Source: an uncultured Lachnospiraceae bacterium
GTDB taxonomy: Bacteria; Bacillota; Clostridia; Lachnospirales; Lachnospiraceae
Assembly (NCBI GenBank): GCA_902783765.1
Contig: CACZSB010000083.1
Location: 1-5,675 of the forward strand
Length of the DNA stretch: 5,675 nt
Reading direction: 5' to 3'
The notes under the pieces were generated by a model, which was not told where the DNA came from, ran no database searches, and saw only the letters and a list, made by a program, of their open reading frames with translations. The position numbers and the translations under genes are program-made. This document shows, one piece after another, positions 1 through 4,468 of this stretch (position 1 is the first letter of the stretch; every line of letters starts with the position of its first letter).

Positions 1-6
1 CGGATG

Positions 7-60
7 GGCCTGACCACAGGCCAAGCGGTTGCTCCCTGTGCTAGCAGGGGGCAAAACCGC
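7..60. repeat. two adjacent stem-loops at left edge
   Basis: Two perfect or near-perfect inverted repeats lie side by side. The first pairs GGCCTG (7-12) with CAGGCC (17-22) around an ACCA loop. The second pairs GCGGTT (25-30) with AACCGC (55-60) and, inside it, GCTCCCTG (31-38) with CAGGGGGC (45-52) around a six-base loop, with two unpaired A on the 3' side. They sit about 130 bases or more upstream of the toxin start and may be part of its leader, or small palindromic repeats of the intergenic region. No plus-strand promoter is visible to the left of them, so whether they are transcribed is open. Confidence 0.5.
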
Positions 61-98
61 CGAAGCGCCTCCAGTGGAGGAAGAAGCGAGGCGGTTTT
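53..98. repeat. AAAACCGCC/GGCGGTTTT inverted repeat, terminator-like
   Basis: AAAACCGCC (53-61) is the exact reverse complement of GGCGGTTTT (90-98). A second perfect hairpin, CCTCC-AGT-GGAGG (68-80), lies inside the loop. An A-rich left arm and a stem ending in TTTT give the shape of a bidirectional intrinsic terminator, though the T tract has only four bases. The left arm overlaps the 3' arm of the previous hairpin (55-60), so the two structures cannot form together. It could end transcription coming from left of the window, or act as a leader switch for the toxin gene; the sequence alone does not decide. Confidence 0.45.
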
Positions 99-103
99 GG
101 TGA

Positions 104-163
104 CACTGTCCGAAAAAGCGACCCAAAGGGGAAGCTTTTTCGTTGACAGTGGAGGGCCACTGT
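104..163. repeat. long stem-loop with alternative partner hairpin
   Basis: CACTGTC plus CGAAAAAGC (104-119) pairs with GCTTTTTCG (134-142) and, after a TT bulge, GACAGTG (145-151). The loop itself contains CCC-AAA-GGG. This gives about 16 base pairs. The distal arm is reused: ACAGTGG (146-152) pairs perfectly with CCACTGT (157-163) around AGGG. The outer part of the first stem and the second hairpin therefore compete. The element ends about 30 bases before the toxin start codon and is most simply read as part of its structured leader. Confidence 0.5.
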
Positions 164-169
164 TTGCTG

Positions 170-189
170 CCCCTGCAGAAAGGGGGTGA
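170..189 (+). promoter_or_regulatory. toxin Shine-Dalgarno with sequestering stem
   Basis: A strong Shine-Dalgarno sequence, AGGGGGTGA (181-189), precedes the ATG at 194, with about 7 bases between the G core and the start; it decides this start. CCCCT (170-174) can pair with AGGGG (181-185) across a six-base loop, hiding the ribosome site. Hidden ribosome sites are a known property of type I toxin mRNAs; that this stem forms in the real transcript is inference. Confidence 0.5.
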
Positions 190-193
190 GCCT

Positions 194-289
194 ATGTATG
201 TAACCTGGGACCAGCTGATACAGCTCGGAATACTCATTGTTGCGCTCATAGCTTTAATCCGCAGTATGCGGAATAAGAGAAACAGGTAA
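194..289 (+). CDS. putative holin-like toxin (Hol_Tox family), 31 aa
   Basis: This tiny ORF codes for a 31-residue peptide beginning MYVTWDQLIQLG, followed by a hydrophobic membrane segment (about residues 8-22, ILIVALIALI) and a basic tail (RSMRNKRNR). That layout, length and the N-terminal MYVTW-type start match the putative holin-like toxins (Hol_Tox, PF16935) of Firmicutes, relatives of type I toxins such as TxpA and BsrG that insert into the cell's own membrane. The family match is from memory. The start is supported by the strong AGGGGGTGA site. It is the only gene on the plus strand and faces an antisense promoter at 376-404, as expected for an RNA-regulated toxin. The stop codon (287-289) lies inside a stem-loop. 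No plus-strand promoter is visible in the GC-rich leader, so expression may start left of the window. Confidence 0.72.
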   Translation: MYVTWDQLIQLGILIVALIALIRSMRNKRNR

Positions 290-369
290 CCGCTTCACTC
301 CAAGACGTCGGTCACCTGTTTAAGGAATCAACACGAGGAGCGACCACCTGTGGGAGGGCTCATCCGTGC
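275..369 (-). ncRNA. putative antisense antitoxin RNA
   Basis: Starting about 7 bases beyond the -10 box at 376-381, a minus-strand transcript would begin near 369. It would read back through the region 3' of the toxin gene and reach the stem-loop at 280-321, where it may end, giving an RNA of roughly 90-100 bases. It would be fully complementary to the toxin mRNA 3' region, including the stop codon and part of the basic tail. This is the convergent, 3'-overlapping layout known for TxpA/RatA-type type I systems. Both ends are inferred from the promoter and hairpin only. A 45-codon reading frame overlaps the region but looks accidental. Confidence 0.5.
280..321 (+). terminator. stem-loop at toxin 3' end, possibly bidirectional terminator
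   Basis: AAACAGGT (280-287) pairs with ACCTGTTT (314-321); after one A/C mismatch, ACCG (289-292) pairs with CGGT (309-312), leaving a 16-base loop. The stem takes in the toxin stop codon. The T run is short (TTT then AAGG), so termination of the toxin mRNA is plausible but not certain. On the minus strand the same stem is followed by TTTCTCTTATT and could end the antisense RNA. A degenerate second copy of the 3' arm (CGACCACCTGTGGGAGG, 341-357) follows 32 bases later. Confidence 0.5.
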
Positions 370-375
370 GTTTAA

Positions 376-404
376 AGTATAATCGAAAACAGGCTGATTG
401 TCAA
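376..404 (-). promoter_or_regulatory. near-consensus sigma-A promoter for antisense RNA
   Basis: On the minus strand there is a perfect -35 box TTGACA (399-404), a 17-base spacer and a -10 box TATACT (376-381), one base from TATAAT. It is the best promoter in the window. It points left, away from the Nudix gene that lies behind it, so it cannot serve that gene; the only gene ahead is the oppositely oriented toxin. An antisense RNA promoter is therefore the simplest reading. Confidence 0.7.
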
Positions 405-469
405 TTGCCTTTTGGGCAAAAAGCGAAATCAGTGCTTCCTTAATATTATCTCTGTCATTCCACATATTC

Positions 470-904
470 CTATTGTATAAAACCCCGGCGAATGACCTCC
501 TCAATAAGTTTAGGCTGTATCAATGGATAAGTCCACTGATCAACAGGATTCTCTGTAATAAGGATCCGTTCTATTTCACTGTGCAACTCATTTTCAAAGG
601 TTTTAATATCCGCATAATAGAGCATTCCAAAGCTTTCTTCTCCGCCAAAATTATCCTGTGCTGTAACAGAATACACGCAAACAGGCTTTAAGATATAATC
701 AACGGCGCCGGTTTCCTCATAGAGTTCCCTCTTGGCGGTATCCGTGATCGCTTCTCCCTTTTCTCTGTGCCCCCCCGGAACTTCAAATGTATTTCTGTCT
801 CGATGTTTACAAAACACCCATTTGCCGTCTGTTCGGGCAATAATAACGGCATACTTTAGCAGACCGTCATCAATTTCATCATAAAACTTTACTGTTACCA
901 TCAT
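470..904 (-). CDS. Nudix hydrolase
   Basis: A 144-residue Nudix-fold pyrophosphohydrolase, a cytoplasmic enzyme that cleaves nucleoside diphosphates linked to another moiety with Mg2+. The Nudix box GX5EX7REUXEEXGU is complete at residues 45-67: G45, E51, the REL at 59-61, E63, E64 and G66. It is preceded by the typical EVPGG turn. The substrate cannot be told; the C-terminal ELHSEIERI and WTYPLIQPKLIEE segments look like those of an uncharacterised Firmicutes Nudix group. The ATG at 902-904 overlaps the TGA of the small upstream cistron (ATGA), so it is probably translated by coupling; a GTG at 911-913 and an ATG at 899-901 are alternatives. Base composition is visibly AT-richer (45 of 120 G+C in 541-660) than in the PhzF gene upstream, hinting at a different origin. 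No clear terminator follows. Confidence 0.93.
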   Translation of the reverse strand: MMVTVKFYDEIDDGLLKYAVIIARTDGKWVFCKHRDRNTFEVPGGHREKGEAITDTAKRELYEETGAVDYILKPVCVYSVTAQDNFGGEESFGMLYYADIKTFENELHSEIERILITENPVDQWTYPLIQPKLIEEVIRRGFIQ

Positions 905-1017
905 CTCATGCACCAGGTTCCCGCCAGCACCAGCATAAGCAGGCAGTCCAGGACGGTGATGATGCCGAAGGCCGTGGCTGTCCAGGCAGGCCCATGCATC
1001 ACATCCTTAAGCGTCAT
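901..1017 (-). CDS. small single-pass membrane protein, 38 aa
   Basis: A 38-codon ORF beginning MTLKDVMHGPAW and ending GTWCMR. Residues about 11-35 form one hydrophobic segment (GIITVLDCLLMLVLAG in its core) with a single buried Asp. It is unrecognised. Its ATG overlaps the PhzF stop (ATGA) and its TGA overlaps the Nudix ATG (ATGA), so it fills the gap exactly and would be translationally coupled on both sides. A purine-rich AGGGGAG lies 11 bases upstream (1029-1035), rather far for a ribosome site. It could be a genuine small membrane partner, or the N-terminal stub of a longer membrane protein cut where the AT-rich Nudix segment begins. Confidence 0.5.
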   Translation of the reverse strand: MTLKDVMHGPAWTATAFGIITVLDCLLMLVLAGTWCMR

Positions 1018-1790
1018 TCCACCAATATCTCCCCTATACTGTACAGGGCCGCCTTTCCGGCTATCCGCACCCGTTCGCCCCGGTCCTCGCAATACAAGAC
1101 CCCGCCCCGGGCAGAGGCCTGCCGGGCCACCATTTTATCCTTCCCCAGGCGCTCCCCCCAATAGGGGATCAAATTACAATGGGCAGAGCCGCAAACCGGG
1201 TCCTCCGGGATCTTGTCCTTGGGGAAGAAGGCCCGGGAGACGAAATCGTATTCCCGACCCCTTGCCGTTATGATGAGGCCCATGCCGGGCAGGGCCTCGA
1301 TGAGCCTGCCATCCGGCTCGAAATCCACCACCTCTTCTTCCTTCTCCAATACCAGCATCAGATCCCGGCTAATAAAGGCCTGAGCTGTCAGCCCTCCCAA
1401 AGCCGCCTGCATCTCGGGGGTAAAGGGCACAGCCTCCGGCATGCGGGAAGGAAAATCCAGTTCCAGCAGATCCCCTTGGACGCGCACCGTCAATGGCCCG
1501 CTCTGGGATCGGAAGGAAAACATCGCTGCTTCCGGCTCCACAAAACGGTGGAGCACATAGGAGCTGGCCAAGGTGGCATGACCGCACAAATCCACCTCCC
1601 CGCCGGGAGTAAACCAGCGGATGTGATACCCCTCCTGCTCCGGCACCACAAAAGCCGTCTCTGACAGGTTATTCTCTATGGCGATTTGCTGCATCAGCGC
1701 CTCCGGCAGCCATTCCTCCATCACGCAAACCGCCGCCGGATTGCCGGCAAAAACTTGGTCCGTAAAAGCATCCACTATATATTGCCGCAT
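1014..1790 (-). CDS. PhzF family isomerase/epimerase
   Basis: A complete 258-residue protein of the PhzF phenazine-biosynthesis-like family, which has the diaminopimelate epimerase fold of two similar halves. Family hallmarks are visible: the N-terminal DAFTDQVFAGNPAAVC; NNLSETAFV with the likely catalytic acid E44; the DLCGHAT motif with H71; and EDPVCGSAHC with D197, matching the Glu/His/Asp set conserved in Pseudomonas PhzF. PhzF itself isomerises a dihydro-anthranilate in phenazine synthesis, but most members in non-producers have unknown substrates, and no other phenazine gene is present, so phenazine synthesis should not be inferred. The ATG at 1788-1790 has a perfect GGAGG (1797-1801) six bases upstream. 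The length is typical. It appears to lead a three-cistron unit with the 38-residue peptide and the Nudix hydrolase. Confidence 0.93.
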   Translation of the reverse strand: MRQYIVDAFTDQVFAGNPAAVCVMEEWLPEALMQQIAIENNLSETAFVVPEQEGYHIRWFTPGGEVDLCGHATLASSYVLHRFVEPEAAMFSFRSQSGPLTVRVQGDLLELDFPSRMPEAVPFTPEMQAALGGLTAQAFISRDLMLVLEKEEEVVDFEPDGRLIEALPGMGLIITARGREYDFVSRAFFPKDKIPEDPVCGSAHCNLIPYWGERLGKDKMVARQASARGGVLYCEDRGERVRIAGKAALYSIGEILVE

Positions 1791-1845
1791 GCAAAACCTC
1801 CATTGTTCTCATTCAGGAGCATTTTCTTTTTTCTTTTCCAATCAT

Positions 1846-1878
1846 GGGATCCTTCGGCCTAACGACCTCAGGATGACA
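1846..1878. repeat. short interspersed repeat of TCATCCTGAGG...AAGGATC type
   Basis: Read on the minus strand, this stretch starts TGTCATCCTGAGGTCG and ends GCCGAAGGATCCC, with ATCCT and AGGAT as short inverted ends. Similar 'GTCATCCTGAG...CGAAGGATC' sequences are widespread as intergenic repeats in gut bacteria; this is from memory, and only one copy lies in the window. It sits in the leader of the PhzF gene. The rest of 1802-1920 holds a T-rich tract (1823-1837) and no convincing promoter. Confidence 0.5.
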
Positions 1879-1920
1879 AACTGAGCTTTATTACATAGGA
1901 GCGGGTTCTTGGTGCAGTTT

Positions 1921-2297
1921 TCAAATTCTGCGACAGAACTCTGCAATCTCCTGCTTTCTGGCGGTCACATCTTCCTTAAACTGGGCAGAAGGCAATCCTA
2001 ATCCTCCGCAACACTCAATCTCCAGGTGGCCATAAAAGTGCTCTATGGTTCCAATGATCTTTTCACAATGATATCGGCCTTTTCAAATTCGTCCATCAAA
2101 AGGTCCACATCATCCTGCTGCACACATTCCGCCGTTTTGTGACAGGCTCTGCAACCCTTGCAATAGCTGAATTGATAATCATCAATGCAGACCGAACGAA
2201 GCTCATACCTGTCGAATCATTGCTCTGCTGCGATCCGTGTGATTTCTGCGGTGGCGCCTGTTTTTACAGGACTGCAATTGATTACAAGGGCTTTCAT
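1921..2297 (-). pseudogene. broken flavodoxin-fold NAD(P)H oxidoreductase / iron-sulfur flavoprotein
   Basis: The remnant starts with ATG (2295-2297) after a good GGAGG site (2302-2306) and reads MKALVINCSPVKTGATAEI, the flavin-phosphate loop of NADPH-dependent FMN reductase-like proteins. An in-frame TGA at codon 27 (2217-2219) interrupts it. The same frame continues with YCKGCRACHKTAEC, a CX2CX2CX5C cluster typical of iron-sulfur flavoproteins, up to EKADIIV. There the central part of the domain (the expected SPxYW loop and following helix, some 50-60 residues by memory of the family) is missing, and the frame shifts. The C-terminal end resumes as IIGTIEHFYGHLEIECCGG and closes with TGA at 1921-1923. 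A nonsense codon, a deletion near 2060-2066 and a frameshift make it non-functional. The region 1791-2396 holds no intact gene. Confidence 0.85.
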
Positions 2298-2368
2298 AAA
2301 TCCTCCATCGATAAATAATCTTTCGGCCCCGTCATACCATAATCCGGCAGAAATTGAAAAGAATCATT
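2294..2368 (-). pseudogene. 3' remnant of an unknown upstream gene
   Basis: Just ahead of the broken flavoprotein, a minus-strand open frame of 24 codons (residues such as LPDYGMTGPKDYLSMEDL) ends in a TGA that overlaps the flavoprotein ATG as ATGA. The overlap and the protein-like composition suggest the tail of a former upstream gene in the same operon, whose main part was lost. A stop codon lies directly before it in this frame. The protein is not recognised, and a chance frame cannot be excluded. Confidence 0.3.
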
Positions 2369-2396
2369 CTAAGATCTGATACCGAATATATTGGGG

Positions 2397-2939
2397 TCAT
2401 GGGGAATCTCCCTGATGCATTACCACCCTGTAGGCGGGATGGTAGGCCCGGCGGTAGGTATCGCTGTGGGAGACCATGGGGCAGCCTGCTTCCCGGTAGG
2501 CTGCAAGATAGGTCTGCAATTCCTCTCCCTCAAAGTGAAAGGGAAAAGCTGCTGCGTTTTTCTCCAGCCAGTTCAAGGTGGCCAGGAAGCGTTCCATGCT
2601 GCCCCGGTGATCAGCGGCGGAGCGCACAAACCACTCATTGATCTGCTCCGGGGTATAAAGCCCGCCCGCCTTGGCCGGGGCCAGATGCAGACGGCACAAA
2701 CCGCCGCCGATGTCCTCCAGCAAAGGCGTGTCCTCCCGTGCTGTCGGTTCCGCTGGAAGACTCTCCCACTCCTGCTGAAGATACGCCAGGCTACGGGCCG
2801 GATCGCTGATCAAATGCCCGCCCCCAAATTCATTATGATAAAGGAGCTTCACCACATCCCCGGGCTCCATAAGGGGATATCGGGTAAGGTGCTGTAAAAT
2901 GAAATATCTCGCTTCGTCACTATGCTTAATCTCTTGCAT
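2397..2939 (-). CDS. conserved-looking hypothetical protein, 180 aa
   Basis: A soluble, mostly helical 180-residue protein with no signal peptide or membrane segment. I recognise the pattern as one seen in uncharacterised clostridial proteins but know no function. Motif-like blocks are DVVKLLYHNEFGGGHLI (28-44), LLEDIGGGLCRLHL (73-86), HRGSMERF (111-118) and HSDTYRRAYHPAYRVV (158-173). The Gly, His and Arg residues in these blocks look like candidates for a ligand site. The ATG at 2937-2939 is chosen as the conventional start; GTG 2940-2942 and TTG 2946-2948 are alternatives, the latter better spaced (6 bases) from a GGGGGG run at 2955-2960. It follows the serpin gene by 48 bases with no terminator between, so the two may be co-transcribed. 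The end, MHQGDSP after YRVV, may be truncated by the rearrangement that left debris downstream. Confidence 0.75.
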   Translation of the reverse strand: MQEIKHSDEARYFILQHLTRYPLMEPGDVVKLLYHNEFGGGHLISDPARSLAYLQQEWESLPAEPTAREDTPLLEDIGGGLCRLHLAPAKAGGLYTPEQINEWFVRSAADHRGSMERFLATLNWLEKNAAAFPFHFEGEELQTYLAAYREAGCPMVSHSDTYRRAYHPAYRVVMHQGDSP

Positions 2940-2987
2940 CACAATCAATCGAACGCCCCCCAACAGCTAATCAAGTTAACCCTTTTT

Positions 2988-4322
2988 TCAAAATCCCGTG
3001 ACAGTTCCCATAAAGATGGGCAAATTGGTGGCAGTGTCAATGATCATATACACGAAGGGCCTGGTCAGGTACACCTCCTTGGGCGGCTCCTCGATGGCGG
3101 TGGCGCTGTCTAGCGTTACCGCCGTCACCGCCGCCGCCCGGGTGCCGTCGGAATCCAGATCAATATGGGTCTTGTGGATGACATTGGAGATGTAAAGCTT
3201 GGTTTCCTCGCTGATGCCCCGGAAATCCGCACTGTCACCGAAGGCATCCTTCATCCCCAGGTCATGCAGAACCTTTGTCAGGCCAGTGCTGTAATCGTAG
3301 CTGAACTTGGGCAGGGAAATATAAGTCTTCTCCCGGGAAACCCCTGCCAGCAGAGCCTGCAGACTTTCTCCGCTGATGCCATCGATCCAGGACTCAAAAC
3401 CCTTCTCATCCTTGGGCAGCAAAGCCACAAAACGGTAGCTGTCCCCTTTATATTCCTTCATAAAACCGATGGTATTTTCATCCTCCAGATACAGGTATTC
3501 CGTGCCATACATATATTCCGCCTGGTCCTCGCCCCCCTCCAGATTGGCAAAGGGGCCTTTTATAGCTTCCGCCCGGTCAAAGGGCACCTCCCACTTGGCA
3601 TCGAAAACCAGGGCATTGATCAGCAGCATCAGGGTGTCCTCGGACAGTTCGGATAATAAACTTGGAATCATATGATCCGTGTGCAGATCCACCCACTGAT
3701 TGATTTCCTGTACTGTGGAATCATCAAAGGGAGCTTTTCGGATGGCGGCGTCGAAGTAGTTCACATTTTTCTGCAGAAAGGCGTCCTCCACCACAAATCT
3801 TTCTACATCCTTAAACCAGATGCCGTTGGCAAAGCTGAATTTAGCCATTTCCGAGGAAGGGAGCGTATTCAAATAGGTATGGAGATAGGCATTCAGCTCC
3901 GCCAGGCTTAAGGACCCGCTGCCCAACAGCGCTTCCATCTCCTTTAAGGTATTGCCTCCTGCGCCATTAGCGGTCATGGCCAGGGCGGTGAGGATGGAAA
4001 GGGGAGAAATCAATAGGGTTTTATCTGCCTCCTCTGCCTGATACGTCTTCTGGAAGATTCTGGCCGACCAGGTATAAGCCGCCTGAATATAGGCAGCATC
4101 CGCCTTTTTCTCTTCCACGGGCTGAGGGGTGAAATTCTCTAAGAGATCTGCCGCCTGAACCTTTTTGGGGCCGGGGATAAGGGCCTGGGTGGGGGCCTGG
4201 GTGATTTCGGCCGGCTGCTGAGCGGTGGTGGTCTGGGCCGCGGGATTCCGGCCGCAGGCGACCAGAGACAGCAGCAGGGCCGCCGCTAAAACCAGGGATA
4301 ATAGTTTATGCATTTTTTTCAT
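2988..4322 (-). CDS. lipoprotein serpin (serine protease inhibitor)
   Basis: A 444-residue serpin with an N-terminal lipoprotein signal: KK, a hydrophobic core and the lipobox LVAC with C23. A Thr/Ala/Gln/Pro-rich linker follows (about 25-60), then a full serpin domain, so it should be displayed on the outer face of the membrane. Family blocks include ISPLSILTALAMTANGAGG, NALVFDAKWEVPFD, ISLPKFSYDYS, NVIHKTHIDLDSDGT and the C-terminal RPFVYMIID...IFMGTV. The hinge GTRAAAVTAV (from residue 393) has the small residues needed for loop insertion, so it is likely inhibitory. Counting from G393 as P15 puts P1 at about A407, suggesting elastase- or subtilisin-like targets. P13 is Arg where Glu is usual. 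The start is ATG 4320-4322, seven bases after GGAGG (4330-4334); an in-frame GTG at 4341-4343 lies upstream of that site and is rejected. Gut bacterial serpins are known to inhibit host and bacterial proteases; the target here is inferred. Confidence 0.95.
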   Translation of the reverse strand: MKKMHKLLSLVLAAALLLSLVACGRNPAAQTTTAQQPAEITQAPTQALIPGPKKVQAADLLENFTPQPVEEKKADAAYIQAAYTWSARIFQKTYQAEEADKTLLISPLSILTALAMTANGAGGNTLKEMEALLGSGSLSLAELNAYLHTYLNTLPSSEMAKFSFANGIWFKDVERFVVEDAFLQKNVNYFDAAIRKAPFDDSTVQEINQWVDLHTDHMIPSLLSELSEDTLMLLINALVFDAKWEVPFDRAEAIKGPFANLEGGEDQAEYMYGTEYLYLEDENTIGFMKEYKGDSYRFVALLPKDEKGFESWIDGISGESLQALLAGVSREKTYISLPKFSYDYSTGLTKVLHDLGMKDAFGDSADFRGISEETKLYISNVIHKTHIDLDSDGTRAAAVTAVTLDSATAIEEPPKEVYLTRPFVYMIIDTATNLPIFMGTVTGF

Positions 4323-4341
4323 ATGGTTTCCTCCGTGTTTC

Positions 4342-4362
4342 ACTCCCCGGCCTCCGGGGAGT
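4342..4362 (-). promoter_or_regulatory. perfect stem-loop in serpin leader
   Basis: ACTCCCCGG (4342-4350) and CCGGGGAGT (4354-4362) form a perfect 9-bp GC-rich stem with a three-base loop, ending 7 bases upstream of the serpin Shine-Dalgarno (4330-4334). No T tract follows on the minus strand (GAAACACGGAGG), so it is not a terminator for the serpin direction. It may stabilise the mRNA 5' end or control ribosome access. No confident -35/-10 pair was found in 4363-4420. Confidence 0.55.
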
Positions 4363-4420
4363 CATATTTCTTTCTCTACTTGGTATGTCGTAATATTTCG
4401 GGAAAACCGTAAACCTCCGT

Positions 4421-4461
4421 AAAATGAAAAGGCGCTGTCCGTCTGTTCCGGGCAGCGCCTT
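4421..4461 (-). terminator. intrinsic terminator of glnA
   Basis: Read on the minus strand, AAGGCGCTG pairs with CAGCGCCTT (arms at 4453-4461 and 4429-4437). One mismatch then allows CCG to pair with CGG, and the transcript continues as TTTTCATTTT (4421-4430 region). It begins 7 bases after the glnA stop codon. This separates glnA from the serpin unit, which should have its own promoter. Confidence 0.88.
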
Positions 4462-4468
4462 CCTCGTT

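Noticed and set aside
4..189. 61-codon plus-strand open frame before the toxin
   Set aside because: It runs through all the inverted repeats, has low-complexity, repeat-derived composition and no ribosome site; the stem-loops explain the sequence better.
1..404. Prophage lysis cassette suggested by the holin-like peptide
   Set aside because: No endolysin or other phage gene is present; the name holin-like reflects size and membrane segment, and the antisense promoter points to a toxin-antitoxin module.
401..420. Weak hairpin TTGCC...GGCAA as Nudix gene terminator
   Set aside because: It has only five pairs and low GC, and its following sequence is part of the antisense promoter's -35 region; too weak to call.
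328..465. 45-codon minus-strand ORF starting MWNDRDNIKEALISLF
   Set aside because: It has only a weak ribosome site (AGGAAT), contains the antisense promoter inside it and ends in the antisense RNA region. It could be the stub of a gene cut by arrival of the toxin module, but nothing supports a product.
1014..1790. Phenazine biosynthesis locus
   Set aside because: Only a PhzF-family gene is present; no phzA/B, phzC, phzD, phzE or phzG homologue lies in the window, and the family is widespread in non-producers.
2391..2897. 168-codon plus-strand open frame
   Set aside because: It lies wholly antisense to the 180-residue gene, has no family features and arises from GC-rich codons of the real gene.
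3165..3656. 163-codon plus-strand open frame opposite the serpin
   Set aside because: It is antisense to a clear serpin domain, with no independent evidence of coding.
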